Source: Cristatella mucedo (taxonomy: Eukaryota; Bryozoa; Phylactolaemata; Cristatellidae). From it: 60,000 bases of DNA. The notes beneath the pieces are model-generated. The model had not been told where the DNA came from. It ran no database searches and saw only the letters and a program-made list of their open reading frames with translations. The stretch is from NCBI GenBank assembly GCA_009760855.2, contig WPIO01000090.1, positions 250,001-310,000 of the forward strand, written 5' to 3'. This document shows positions 34,640-47,917 of this stretch, piece after piece. Within the stretch, counting starts at the first letter, position 1. Each line of letters opens with the position of its first letter. The position numbers and the translations under genes are program-made.

Positions 34640-35310
34640 AATGTAATGTAATGCATCTCATGTAACTCCAAAGCCACGAAGACTATGTGGGTGTTATACA
34701 GGAGAGTTTTGTATAGTGCATTTGCAGCATAAGCGGCTTTTGGTTCGCATTCAATAGCCAGCAGGCTTCATCTCACGAAATAAAGAGAAAAGTGGGAAGC
34801 ATAGCAGAGTCAGGAAAGCAGTTGAGGTAGTAATGTGGACGTAGCAGCTCAGAACCGCTGGAAAGGATGTGATATAGTTGGCAGCAGGAGAGTAGTTGTC
34901 GTTGCGTAAGAATCGTGGAAGTGAGTTCTACCATCTAGAACCTGCAGATCTAAAGTTTCTGTCGCCAACGGTCTTTAAGTGGAGGAATGGAACAGCTAAT
35001 TTCTTGTCAGTACATACCTGAAGGCACGAGGAGGCTGGAGCTGGTGTAGCAAGCTGTTCAACTAGGTATGGGCCTTGTGGGTCGGCTTAATGACTTTGTT
35101 CTGTATCCGTTGATAAACCTGTTTTGATCCTAGCTCTTTTAGAAAAGGATGCACATGTTCAAACCTTTCGGATTTGCAAACTATCCTTGAAGCCATATTC
35201 ACAGTCAGTTGCAGTGGCCTAGTGGCTTTTTTCGGTAGCCCAGCCAAAAGTAAATCACAGTAATCTAGCCGAGACAACCAAGGAGCTAGTTAAATTTTCA
35301 AATGCACTAC
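34640..35310 (-). mobile_element. LINE B, RT C-terminus and 3' UTR
   Basis: Starts with TAATGTAATGCATCTCATGT (the 3' end on minus) and the LINE B 3' UTR. The RT frame near 35062-35277 reads SRLDYCDLLLAGLPKKATRP and later LKELG. The copy is 5' truncated and frameshifted. Confidence 0.8.
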
Positions 35311-35699
35311 AAGCAGGCTACATGGACAAGAAGTGCTCATTTAAAGAGAGCTCTATTGCTGGACGTGAGATGTCAAGGCAAATTATTCTAGAGAAAGTGG
35401 ATTTCAAAAATTCAGGCTAGAATGGGCGAGGGTTTGGAAATTTATGGCGGTGTTCCCAAAGATGAGTTGACCGTTTTTGAATAAGTGTAGATTTTCGAAG
35501 TGAATACATCTAGATATTTGTACACGAGTAAAGGAATAAATTTAGATTATTGTGCATGAATAAATTTGTTGCCATACATGAATACATGTATATTGGTCTT
35601 CATGAAAAAATAAGACACCCCTTATAATAAGCTCAAGCTTGTCTTTTGGAGCTAAAATTAGTATAGGACCCGTTATAATTTTCAGGGAAATATGGAAAT

Positions 35700-38600
35700 T
35701 ATAGCAGCTCCCCCCTGGATTGTTGCAGGTGCTTAACTCACATTTTATTTCATCCTCAGCTGGTAGCAGTTCACTACAGTGATACGGCCTACTCATTCGA
35801 ACTGGGGCTTAGATCAAGGGCATATGTCAGGGTCACCAAGTAGCTGGCTGCTGTCACATTGCAGCATTTTTCATGGATATATTGGGCTGCTGCTGACACA
35901 GGCTTTGGCATTATTTGAGTGATTGATGTGTGGTGACCGTATGCCGGTGAGCAGACCGGTTCTCGATACTGAAGTGTGTATTCATTGACCCATAACGGAT
36001 GGCTTAATTTTGCAACTGCAGAAGGAGTGTTGGAATAAGTACCCACCCCTTACCAGCACAAATTGCCTTCATTTTATCCCGAGTCAACGTAGTAGCATTA
36101 TAATCAAAGAAGCGATTTCCGAACAGTGTTGCATACTACTGGGTACGATGTTAAGCATCCACACCCAGCTACTTTACACCTAGGTGCTGTTAATGCTCAT
36201 CAATCTATGTGGAAGCAACCGGAGGCAGTATTGACTTGCTAATAATCCTGATGTGCAAACTAACAAAATGTCGAAGTGCCTATGGGTTTATTAAGCATTA
36301 CTATTAACCGAGATCGCTCTTATGATGCCACTGCTGCTATGCAGACACAAAACGAACACAGTTTGTGTTGGGGGAAATTATTTGGGTGTGTGTGTGTATT
36401 TTTACTGACAGCCTCAGATCACTTCAGTACTGTATGAACTGTTAATTGGTGCAAGCCCAGTAAGCCAGACTGCCGAGAATGAGTCATCAAATTGTGCCTG
36501 CACCTGCCCCTGGTCAGTGCAGCTAAGTTCCTTGCTAATTAATTGTCAGCTTCTCCTTGGAGTCAAGGCAGGTTAGGGGTCTTTAGATAAGAGTGACTAC
36601 GCTCCCCCCTTCCCCCACAACTTAAGCTCTGCAAGGAGTCGATCAGCAAGGCTTGTCTGTCCAACGCACCACGTTTGGCCACCTCTGTGTGCAGGATCTT
36701 AATTGTGTGGCATCAGTCTACAGGTTAGTCACCCCTCATCGATCTGTAACTGTAAGCCGGCCGTTAGTGAATCTTAGTCGGCTTCAAGTACATCTATCTG
36801 CAGGAAACTTACTCGTTTTTTCGTTGGTTGCAGATGCAGAACTGGTGTATTAGCCATTGTAATTCATTATGTGTATAAGTGTTTTTTGTTATAGCTCCAA
36901 TGTGTAGGACTCTTAAAAGTGCGTTCATTGTCCCTAGTTAAATTGTTCATAGTTAAATGACCTTCAGTAAATTGTTTGCTTTTTATGACTTGCTGGATTC
37001 ACGCCGTTTTTCTACAGTAAATGGAAATACATTCACATACATGTTATACACAAACTAAACTTTTCTTCCACTGGAGAGTTTCCTGTAGTGCATGTAAATC
37101 CTAACCGACTTTCGATGCACACAATGTGTAAGCTAATGTGTGAAGAGCATATACGTATACATGCAAAGCAAATTGTCGATGCACTTGTACACCAGTAGCT
37201 CCATGGCACAGCCTATGTGGTTCGTATGCATATACCTCTGTCATGTTTTTAATATGAGACAGCAGCAGGATGTGTCCGTGGTTGTAGACAGTCGGCACTG
37301 CTCCACCGTCTAGATCCAAGCTTTGCCTATCTAATTGTGCTTGATACTGCAAGGTTAGGGGCTCTAAGCTTGTCATGATTTCAGAAAATAGTTAAATTGG
37401 CTGCTCATCAGCTAGCCTCATTGCCAGTACAGCATGGTCTGAGTAGGTGATGGTGTGTTGTCATTCTGTCATGTCTCCCAAAAGGCAGAGACTACTGGCA
37501 GTGGTAGGCAAGGACAAGCCAACCTGCCACCCAGTGTCAGTGGCTGGCTGCCTTGATTAGTTTGGTGTTGCTAGATGATACTGGTTGGTATGCATGGGTG
37601 CTGTTGCCTTTGGGGCTTATGTGCTGCTGGTCTCAGAGCTGTTCTGTTATGGGAGGGGCATTGGGTATTTGTTTATCGAGCTGCTGCTTGCTAGCCACAG
37701 CACAGCAGCACAAGCTCTTTCGACTTCTACAACTTCGACAGTACTCCAGTCCAGTTACTGTGCTGCAAAAAACTAAATGCAGTTTATTTTCTTGAGCTTG
37801 CTAGCAGAATGCCATGAGCTTTCAAAGCTACACTCTAAAATCAACACTGCAGTGCATGATCGTTGAGTTTCGTGAAGTTGATTCTGACTCCGTGCTAATC
37901 AAGATGGCAATTTATTGAAAAGGAAGCATCTGGTCCAGATCAGGGGGTGTCAGCATCCGAAGAGAAATGTTGGAGATGGCTGGTCCCCTCAGTGGTTGGC
38001 AGACATGATTGCATTTGATAGGTGGGTAGTAGGACCGGGTTGCCTGTCAGATTGCTGGCAGTCTCCGTTGGACTGGCAGTACAGTCAAGCTGCCGGCTTT
38101 GCTATTCAATCACTAGTGTCTCGTTTACTACACTGATCAGATGCCTATTGTGTCGACCGAAGGTAGCTGAACATGCGCAAAGCCCTGGGCCAATTTGAGG
38201 ACAAATAATGCTCATCAGCTTTGCAGAAAAAGGCCATTTGTATGACATCTGCTATCTCACTTTTGCATGAACACCCTTAGGTCAGCTCGGTCGACATCAG
38301 TTCTGATAATTGTGGGAGCTGCAACAAATGAGACAAAAAAAAATTCCCCTAGATGGAGCTACATGTTCACAATGGCATACTCAGGGTTAGTTATATGTAG
38401 GATACATGCTAGTGCCTCTTCAGAGAATGTCAAAGATGTGTGACTTGGATGACATTCTAGATCATAGAGGTTGAAGTGATGTGAAAGCAAAAGGCAATTA
38501 ATTACAGTGGGGATGCAGGAATCAAAAGTGGTTGATAACCGATTGTCTGGAGGCTGGATGATAAGATTGTGCTGCCTTGAGGTCACAGCGGGATCCTTTT

Positions 38601-40614
38601 AGTGTTGAGAACTCGGTTCAGTCTCTGTATTCAGTATCGTAGTAGCCATTGGCATGCTGCCGACTTTATTGTGGATGGTTCTGCAAACCATGACATCCAG
38701 TCATGCCATCCAGTGCAGGTTTTGATTAGCTGATTTTTGGCTTCCTTCCTTGGCCGGGTTTCCGGTGGGCTATCAAGGTACTGGCCCGGCAGCTTCACCA
38801 GATCTGTTTCTTTTGATTTTTTTGCCTTGGCTGCTGCCTCAGGATGGTCAGCTGCCCAACAGCAGGCATATGATAAACAGATGGCATGCTTCTGAGAGGG
38901 CTGCTGCTTCTACGGGAGCTGCTGCAATGGATTCATTTAAATCCCAATGATTTTGTGTTGACATAATACTGATAAGTAGCTGAGGAGCACATCAGTAAAA
39001 CAACAACCAACGATGGTTTGTTAAGCTATTAAAAAAATTGGGAGGCCACAGGTATGGCTGTTATGATAATGTTGGCAATAAAATGAAGGCTATTGTGATG
39101 ATATTGGTAAGTATGCTGACAGTCGAAGCTGTGGTGGGACCTCAGTGCTAAGCTCAGTGCTGGTGTAAAGCTGGAGCAGTGAGCAAGCAAAAGAATTTTC
39201 ATTTGTTGGATAGCTGCACTTTTGGCAAATGCTTGTGGCTTTACGTAGAAACAGATGTGGCTGCAAGAGTCTTTGTGTCAGCCAAAGGGCCTTGATAGTT
39301 TTGTGTGCCATCTTTTGAACAAAAGGCCATTTCATCGGCTTTTTCTGGAATCCCCTGATGGTGATGTCAGATTGTCACCCCACTTCACCTTCCTATTGGC
39401 CGGAGTTGCATTCAGTCAAGTAATCAATCGAGGTGGGTGACCGAGGCTTCATAATACGATAAATGAAGCTTAGCACATTGGTCTTAAGGTGGTATACTAA
39501 TAACTTATTATAATTTCTGGTCGTCTGTCTTTTCTCCCTCTCTCTTCCCCATACCCCCCTTTCCCATTTTCTCTAGCTTTTTGTCTCTACGTCTACCCTC
39601 TTTGTCATATACTCTCATTTGGCCCTCTTTTCACCTCTCACCCCTCTTCCTCTCTTCATATACCGGCTGGTAGGTAGCTTTCTACACGTAGGGGGTAGTA
39701 GCTCAGCTGCCCATTTATATAGCCTTATTTACATTCTACTGCAGCTGATGATGCAACCTGCATTCAGCAAAATGCAAGTTGGAGGTCGTATGCTTAGTGA
39801 GACTAGCACAACTCTCTAATCTGATCTAATCTAATCTAATCTGGAGAGGGCTTATGCTTCATTAAAGCCAGCCGTCTGGCGATCTTGTATTTGACTCGTG
39901 GGACTCAGTACACGTGCGTTTTCTGTGAGACGAAATGATATAACCTTTCTTTCTTGTGCACAAATGTACGTATAATCCGACTTACAGTTCAACCCCATAC
40001 ACTAACAGCACAGATGCATCACTGATCAGCCGTCTTGTTAGTTTATTCGAATCGCTAGTTGATTTGCCTATATGTAACACTTCTACACATGTCAGTATAG
40101 CAAACTCTCTCCACCTCCATCTTACCTGGTGGCAGTAGGGGTTGTGGAATGCCACTGACCTTTGGTATAGTGCAGTTGGCCAGACCAGAGCCTGAATGGC
40201 CAACTGCCAAGCTCACTAAGCCTGCTAGGCCTTCCGGATTGTCAATATCTAGCCATTTAAAGTCATGCTTCAAAGCTATCAACCAGCGTTTTTTTTCTCT
40301 TTAGATATCTGGTCCGGTTTCGTGCTGTTTTTTGTGTGTGGGCTGGGTAGGACTTGTGCAGTCGTAAACAAAACCAGAGTGATGTGTGGTTGGTGGGGTT
40401 GGGGCTGTCCCTGCAATCGCATTGCATTGATGCTTGTTTAGAGCTGATTAGAAACTCAAAACTCACTTGCTGTTAGTGTGTGTGATGTCTTTTAGAAAGT
40501 ATCAAGTATCCCAACTAGCCCAACTAGCCTGTGGTTGCTACACACTCAGCCAGCACTTTTGGACCTTCTGCAAGTGTGAAACAAACATTCAGCCCCATAC
40601 ATTGTTAGTATATT
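35700..40614 (+). other. MARK intron 1, middle part, largely repeat-poor
   Basis: About 5 kb with no recognised gene or LINE. Contains a short GT run near 36387, a pyrimidine-rich stretch at 39520-39660 and a (TCTAA)n stretch at 39814-39842. Open frames are short. Confidence 0.45.
39814..39842 (+). repeat. (TCTAA)n pentanucleotide repeat
   Basis: About five TCTAA units with one variant (TCTGA) near the start. Confidence 0.85.
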
Positions 40615-40702
40615 GTGTTCCTTTGCAGCAAATATATAGCGCATAGAAAGAGATTGAGTTCCGAGGGCGCTTGTATCAAGTGTTTATTATTATTATTATA
40701 AA
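40615..40702 (+). mobile_element. LINE A, 3' tail
   Basis: TGTTCCTTTGCAGCAAATAT, the hairpin with a small deletion (GATTGAGTTCCGAGGGCGCT) and an ATT tail. Confidence 0.8.
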
Positions 40703-41520
40703 CAGGTTGTGCACATATATGTTGGCCGCCCTTCGCTTGTGGTTTCCGGTCGTTTTTGTTTCATCCTAGAACTATTTCCGACCTAGCTTGATTAAGCATG
40801 CTTAGCACTGGTATCCTAAGGCCACCTGTGCTTCGTGCCCTAATGCCTGCCGGTGGTTAGTGAGGGCCTGGAAGGAAGAGCCAAGTGATTTTAAGGTCTT
40901 GACCTTGCGTTGATGGCTAAGGCAGCACTGGGCACTCTATTGCTTACCCCAACTCCAGCACTTGAGCCTTGGACTGCCTCCGGCTGCTGCTACGCCAGGC
41001 CCAGCTGCCCCCCTTTGCTCTTTCCCTTGGACAGCTTTGAAACCGTGCCAAGTTCAATGCTATCAAGAGCAGTTGCTCTAGTTGCTTGCTGTGGATACCT
41101 CCTCCCACCCTGGCTGTCTAGCCGTTTCTGCCACAGACCTGACCTCTTTTTATGCCAAGTTCAACCCGCTTGTGCAGTATTTCAGGAATCTTCTAGGCTT
41201 ATGCTTGTAGCCCACACGAGCCAAGCAAGGCATGCAAGAGCAAACCCTAAAAAGTGTGAAGCATTCGGTTCATAATCTTGTCCAAAATCAAGACTAATTA
41301 ATCTGTCAACATTTTGTGTCATTACGGGCATGCCGAGGCATAACATGGAGTGGTAGAGTTCCTGTTTCGACATCATTGATTTTGGCCTTTGCAAATGGTT
41401 CCAGCCAATGACCCCAGCTAGTTGTGAGCTTAATTTATGCATGGTTTATGGTCGTCATTGCCTGAACAACTCATATGGTCTCCATTTTTTCCGGTGCTGC
41501 AAAACGGTGTCGAGGTGGTA

Positions 41521-41662
41521 GTCTGGTTTGGCCCGGTTGTAAAGGTGCTCGCCCCGACCAAGGTCTGGCCAAGGTCGTGTGCTCGACCCCGTGGCATATG
41601 TGAAACGCTTTATTTAATAGAGATTAAGTTCTCTTAGGGTGCTATACAAATGAAATATATAT
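41521..41662 (+). mobile_element. SINE S1, full copy
   Basis: Head GTCTGGTTTGGCCCGGTTGT, CTCGCCCCGACCAAGGTCTG, B-box region GTGTGCTCGACCC, then CGTGGCATATGTGAAACGC. The tail is TAGAGATTAAGTTCTCTTAG, GGTGCTATACAAATG and AT-rich sequence. Confidence 0.85.
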
Positions 41663-41839
41663 ATTATACATGCAATGCTGTGAAAATCTGGCTGCTCGCG
41701 TATTTGTTCATTTAATTCATGCATCGATTTGTCGGACAAGGGGGTTTAACATGAGGCTAATCGCAATAATTTGACCCAGGCGGCATATAGATAAAAAGGT
41801 GGTGCAGCTTAGCACAGCTTAGCACCTAGACACTGACAG

Positions 41840-42490
41840 CCTTAATCTAGTGGGCACCTCCCTCAGGATTAGTCATGAATAGCAGATGTCCAATCTTTTT
41901 GAAAATCGTTGACATGAAAGGAGGAAGGGAAACTGGCTGATAGTTTGCTAGGACCCCAGAATCCAACCCAGGCTTTTTTAAGTATTGGTCGAACGATGGC
42001 TGATTTGAAAGACTTTAGAATAGCTTCACTATCCCGAGGCACATTAAAGAGACCTATTAGATTTGGCAAGCGAATTGTCTGCTGTCTTTAAAAAAAATTG
42101 TTTTTTTTGTGTCTTACTGGCAGGACTTCAGTTTTTGAGTGACAGTTGAAGCCTTGGCCTTTCTAACTAAGTCTTTGGGTATAGACACAAGGAAGTCTTT
42201 GAAATTGGCTTGATGGTAATAAAACCCAGGAATCTTAAAGTGGTGTTTAAGCCTGCACTTAACAATGCACATCTTTTTAAGTTTTTTTTTGGGAAATTGA
42301 AAGGAATCTCTACGAATCTGTACACGGGACAGAATTACGGGAGCACGCTCGTCTAGGGCACTTAAAAGTTTCGTATTCACTACATCAGTGACATGTCGAG
42401 CCTGTCGGCCGAGTCTGGGTAGATAAAAAAAAGAATTGACCCGCATAACACACAGATATACAAATTTCTCAGGATAAATGTTTTTCAAGT
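41840..42490 (-). mobile_element. LINE fragment: linker and N-terminal RT region
   Basis: The minus strand encodes LLSALDERAPVILSRVQIRR (42114-42488 frame), matching the linker between endonuclease and RT in CR1/L2-type elements. Then comes ILKSFKSAIVRPILKKAWVG (41869-42069 frame), the first RT motif. A frameshift separates the two frames. This is the only piece in the window from the element's middle region, so it is probably the 5' side of a family whose 3' ends are common here. Confidence 0.7.
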
Positions 42491-44779
42491 TGCATTGTTA
42501 GATCAACTCGATGTTACCCTACTCATGCAAATGAAGAGGAACAGTAAACAATATTAAGCAATGATTCGAGTTGGTCAGCAGGCACACAACAAGTTCATGG
42601 GGGCAGACGTCCTTAGAGATAGCAAGTTGGCCAGTTTGACGCTCGAACACCAATTGTTGCATTTTGACCGGACTCTTCGAGCCATGCCTTGAATAAATAT
42701 CGCTCTAAAGAACTCAATCTTGAGCAAGACCTTCGGCTGAAGCAGCAACAGACCAGGCATGTCGGCCATATTTTGCTGCAATGTTGACTCTCCGACTCTT
42801 GGCTCTGCTAGTTGTTTGGTAATCTACCATGATATGTCATACCATGATTGTGCTATCTCGTGGTCGGCACCGTTTTTTCTTCCTTTTTTTTCTTGGAGCT
42901 GGAAAGGTGAATGGTAGCAAGGCAAAAGAAGCCGATTCTAGTCGGACCCCAGACGGCCAGTGCTCGATGGGTGACCTTCGGTTCTGTTTACCAAAAGCAG
43001 CTTCGGCTTAGAGTGCACTATAGACAACTCACTTTCGTAGGCGATCGCATGGTTAGATATGGAGCCGGAGGAGTGTTGACCTGGATCGTTTTGCAGTTTG
43101 CTGCCTCGAGCTGTCAGCTGTGGCAGTAGCTCTCGTTTAGGCTAGGCAGCAGCAGCCTTGTGAGGGTACTCGGTGGGGGTCTGGCTTTGCAACTGTGCCA
43201 CCCACTTGCAACTTGCCACGGCCTCAATAGCTTTTGAGGGAGCACTCATGACAGGGCCGGTGAACAGCTGCAGGTCAGACGTTGGTTGGGGGGGGTCTGT
43301 CAGTAAGCAGTTTTGCGTATTGGCACACCAGAACCCCTGCTTATATAGGGGAGCAAGGGTAGCCGTGGTCGGGCAGCCCTGCCCGACTGTGCCTTCGTGC
43401 TCGATGCAGTGTCGAAATGGAGGCAGCCCAGAGCCCGGCGAAGCTCCTGCCTGCAGATCCTGCCTGCAGCCCCTGCTGCAGCTCATGCTTCAGCAGGAGC
43501 TTCGGCACTTCAGTCGGAGGCAGAACGGTCAGTTCATCGGGGAAGGTCAGGCAACCCAGTTGTACAATGAAAACAGCAATATATAGCTGCCCCCCCCCCC
43601 CCCCGTGGCCGTGTCTCAAGCTGTCGTGCTTGCTTGTTTTGCACCGACCTTTGCTGCTGCTTTGCCTCCCCTCTATTGCTCTTTTGCGGCCGGTTGATTG
43701 TTGTCTTTCTCAGAATGCATTCCTTGCATTTGCCTAGGTATGCCCCCAGCTTGTTCTATTCATGGCTTGCCGGGATGAAGCTCGATCCCTCCCTTGGTAT
43801 CGTGACGATGCTCGTATTGGCTTTCTCTTCAGCTCTATTAGATCCAGCAGGGCTGGCACAACAAGCTGGCTGCCAAGTTCCCCGACCCCCTGTTTTGTTC
43901 TGTTCTAGCAGCCATCATTTGTCATGCAGCAGCCATTGCCTGTTCAGCAGCAGTGCTTGATCTGCTAAATACACGGCCACCTGGCAAAAGGGTGCACGGG
44001 CACTTCACGGCAGCATGGCAACAAAGCAACATAGCAGCAAGTGAATTCTCCTCCCTCTTTAGGAATGCAGGGGCTGTTTTCTGGGTCTTAGGAACACTTT
44101 GTGTCACTCGGCTGCTTAACTATGCACAAAGCAGCAGTTGCTTATCGTGGCCCAGGCCAGCAGTTAATTTGCGTTGATATGTGAGCCAAGCTGCAGAGCC
44201 TCCCAGAAGCTCTGCATCTTGGCTGCTCTCACGAGCTCCTAGCAGTTTTGTCTTGTCCTGCTGCAAGCTGTATCGGACCCTGCCCCACCTCGTGGGGTTC
44301 ACTGGTTTGTTTATCAAGGGCTGTTGTTTGGGTATTCACTGGTTGGTGATTCTCGTCGAAGGCAGATCGTTCTGCCCCAGTTCACTTCGTGCCTGTCGGA
44401 CTTTAAGATTTTTATATTCAAAGCAGTGGCAGCCAGGTTCTACTGAACAGATCACACGGTTTGGACTGGTATGGCAGAATGCCTAGGTTCTTGTAGTAAG
44501 CTCAGCTTCATGCCCGTGACTAACAGACTGTTATGAATTGCTAGTCAATGCCCGATAGCCTTGGGTGGCTGTTGCGAATGTTTGGAGTAAAGCGACCTTA
44601 AAGTTACACCGAGGATCTTGAAGTTGAATCGATACTCGAGCAGTGATGCTCACACAGAAGTATAGGGATGTGTCAACTGCATCGTTGATGACGTGCGACA
44701 GACCAGCCAGCAATGTTTTCACCAGCTCTAGACCATTAAGGGCACATGGCGGAGTCAAGAATTACGGTAATTTCAGTAA
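42490..44779 (+). other. MARK intron 1, unassigned part with poly-C tracts
   Basis: Includes a C15 run at 43590-43604. The overlapping open frames of about 100-140 residues on both strands at 43.1-43.9 kb show no domain and appear to follow base composition. Confidence 0.4.
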
Positions 44780-44872
44780 ATTTCCCTTTGCAGCAAATGT
44801 AAAGCACCTAGAAAGAGATTGAGTTCTCTGAGGGTGCTGTATCAAGTGCATTATTAATATTATTATTATTCA
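44780..44872 (+). mobile_element. LINE A, 3' tail
   Basis: TTCCCTTTGCAGCAAATGTA, hairpin (GCACCTAGAAAGAGATTGAG, TCTCTGAGGGTGCTGTAT) and ATT tail. The outer stem carries paired changes (GCACC with GGTGC), keeping it complementary. Confidence 0.82.
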
Positions 44873-45930
44873 TTAATCTAGACTCACTGTCACCAGCACA
44901 CTGACTAGTTTGGCTCCCTGACTAAATGTTTTGTTTTCGGCTGCCCCTTTTAGTTTCTGCTGCTGTTTACCGTGTCGGGAGCCCCACCGTGTAGGGAGGG
45001 CGCTACAGTACGTATGCGTTGTGAGACAGGGGATTCCTAGTCCCAGTTCATTTCCAAGAACGGTGTCGGCTCTGAACTGCGGCTGGTGGTAGCAGTATCC
45101 ACAGGGTAACACATTTAACGCATTCGGATGCATGCCCGTATTGAATCTATTCGGGGCCGAATCGTGACTTCGCCCGTGACAGCCCATCGAACGACAGGCT
45201 GAAGGGCATGCCATGGTGCCCCCACGACCAGTCGCCCCTGTCTTGCTTGCCTTTCATGTAAACAGCACGAGTTAGCCATCTTCAAAGTATGCCACACTTA
45301 AAAACGAAGAAATGGGTTTTTAAATGTTGCATGGCAACCTGGTTTTCTGGTTTGCACTGGCATGTCAGGCTTGATCCTGCCTGTTTGATCGACCATCCGG
45401 AACTATTGGGAGAAATATTGCCCTGGCCACTTTATCCAGGCCTATTTATCCGTGAAGGTTGATGGGGTTTGGCTGAAAGCACTTTTTGTCTCGTTTTCGT
45501 GTCACCCTGTGCTTGTCAGCTGCAACCTGCAAGCAACTGCAGGAACGTGGCCGGGCTTGGCCTTTTGAGAATTTTTTTTAAATTTTTGGGATGGGCCCCT
45601 GACGCATTACTTCAGGTCTTACAAGCCTCTCTGCTTATAAGCCATTTGGACCAGCCTGAGGCTACTTAATGGCCCGGGCCTTAGAGCCTAGGGTGTGCTA
45701 TGTGCCGAGCGGCCCATAAATATCGTATTTTAGTCTTACCTCGACAGGCTCACACCCACAACCACCACATCCGGCATTCATACGCACATCCTGAAGGTTG
45801 CACCATATCACCCACCGTGCTGATCTGGTGTTAACCGGCTCCCATCTAGTTCCCACCCTGCTGCTGTGTTTCATTAAAGTAAAGGTAAGCAATCGGTAGC
45901 TAGGTGTGACTCATTCGACTAAGCTGTCAC
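44873..45930 (+). other. MARK intron 1, unassigned
   Basis: Nothing recognised apart from ordinary short open frames. Confidence 0.4.
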
Positions 45931-46011
45931 TGTTGCACCCGGGTCTGTTGCACCCGGGTCTGTTGCACCCGGGTCTGTTGCACCCGGGTCTGTTGCACCC
46001 GGGTCTGTTGC
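45931..46011 (+). repeat. 15-bp minisatellite, five copies plus partial
   Basis: Five identical units TGTTGCACCCGGGTC followed by TGTTGC. Each unit contains the palindrome ACCCGGGT. Identity of all copies suggests recent expansion. Confidence 0.97.
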
Positions 46012-46117
46012 TGCAATGTGCCCGTGGAGTGAACTATATTGGTGTTTTTTGTTGTTGAGTTCACTGTAGCACACTTAAAGCATGGCTAGCTGTTTTGTGT
46101 TGGCTTCAGTTTGGCAT

Positions 46118-46365
46118 ATTTATGTAACTCCACAAAGCCACACAGACTATGTGGGTGTTACAAAGGAGAGTTGTCTGTAGTGCACTCGAAGTCCAAGCAG
46201 CTTTCTTTTTGCATTTGGTAACCAGCAGACTTAATCTCACGCAACAAGAGAAAATGAGAAGCATAGAGGAGTCTGTAGAGCAGCTGAGATAGTAAGTAGC
46301 TTAGACGTAGCAGCTCAGGTCGGCTGGAAAGGATGTGCCATATCGGCAGCTGGCGAGTAGATGGT
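46118..46365 (-). mobile_element. LINE B, 3' end
   Basis: TATGTAACTCCACAAAGCCA (3' UTR on minus) through CAGCTCAGGTCGGCTGGAAA. This is only the 3' UTR and the last RT codons. Confidence 0.75.
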
Positions 46366-46893
46366 AATCTCACTCGATTCGGCTCAAGTGAGATTCAGTT
46401 AATAACGGCAGTTTAAGTGCAGTCTTTCTTGCAGCAAAGGAAGACAGTGAAATGCGAGTACGGAGAAAGAAGTGCCAAGATTAGCTACAGGGACAAAGTG
46501 AGTGGCAGAGTGCTGAGTGGCAGGGGAAGCAGCCCCTGCCACTCAGTCAGCCAGACTAGGAGAGAACGGAAAGCATGTCCGATGCATCGCGTCTAGTGGA
46601 TTTTGGTTGTGGCCACTACTATCCGGCCCATTTGCCTAAGAATGCTCGATTGTAGTGGCATACATTTGGTGGGTACATTATAATGACTTAATATATTATT
46701 CACTCCAAATTCGAGCTACATGCTAAAGATTTCCGAAGAGTGGATTCGAGGAGATTGTGTTAATTCATAGCACCCAACTGAATACTGAGCATAGGGCAAT
46801 GCAGCTAGTCATAGCCGACGGCTGCAGCTTTGAGTGGCTGCAGGCAGTACTTGAAGCTGCCGTCTATGTGAGCTGTTGTGCCTTCTGTTACAG

Positions 46894-47091
46894 CGCCAGA
46901 GAGATGAGAGTATGCCGCACGGGGCAGGCAGCAGCAATGCCTCTGCTGCACCGGCTGGAGTTGGTACTACTGCTAGCCGCATTCGGCATAGCGAGGAGCC
47001 GCACATTGGCAAGTACCGGCTGATGAAGACCATTGGCAAAGGCAACTTTGCTAAAGTCAAGCTGGCCAAGCACGTACCCACAGGAAAAGAG
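46894..47091 (+). CDS. MARK: MARK exon 2 (N-terminal tail and glycine-rich loop, residues 23-88)
   Basis: The acceptor is ttctgttacag (ends 46893) and the donor is gtaaga (47092); both junctions are phase 0. The exon encodes 66 residues. A Ser/Ala-rich tail is followed by [10 protein letters not shown], the usual MARK lead-in, and then the ATP-binding loop IGKGNFAKV (residues 69-77). The strand through KHVPTGKE follows. The frame stays open past the donor only because the adjoining (GA)n array has no stop codon in any frame. That read-through, an Arg-Glu repeat, is not thought to be protein. The array begins about 12 nt after the splice site, an unusual position that could influence donor use. 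Confidence 0.93.
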
Positions 47092-47100
47092 GTAAGAGAG

Positions 47101-47550
<450 letters not shown>

Positions 47551-47917
47551 GAAACAAGTAGTTCTGAGCTAAGACAGCTGTCGGCAGCAGCCACCATCGG
47601 TGGTGGCGACCATTGGCGGCAGTAGTGGTTGGTTGCTGTGGCATTGCTGTCTGTTATTAGGCTGTGTAGGCCTTTGTGACGTGTTAGCAAGAGCCCCACG
47701 TGTACGGTGGCACTTTGGTGGCCAGCAAGCTACTGTTTCGGATTCATCTAGTCTGTGAATGCAGCAGGTGCTGCTGTGCTAGGATTCTAGCAGCACGTTC
47801 GATGAATTGCCCTCAAGTGCTTCACTGGTGTGCAATTCTAGTGGCACAGTTGTTTGCTTTAATTGGCTAGACCTTTTAATCGAGTCAATGGCAGTTTGTC
47901 TATTCTCTGCTGTTCAG

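Larger units (their letters stand above)
33940..35697. mobile_element. Possible DNA transposon with ATTTCCC inverted ends, carrying nested LINEs
   Basis: The left end has ATTTCCCCGAAAATAAGACA. The right end, reverse complemented, reads ATTTCCCTGAAAATTATAAC and then carries a GTCTTATTTT word further inside. Both ends contain AATAAGAC/AATAAGCC words typical of short inverted-repeat elements. A LINE A tail and a LINE B copy lie inside. No transposase is seen, so it would be non-autonomous. The inner homology is loose, so the pairing of these two ends as one element is inference. Confidence 0.4.
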
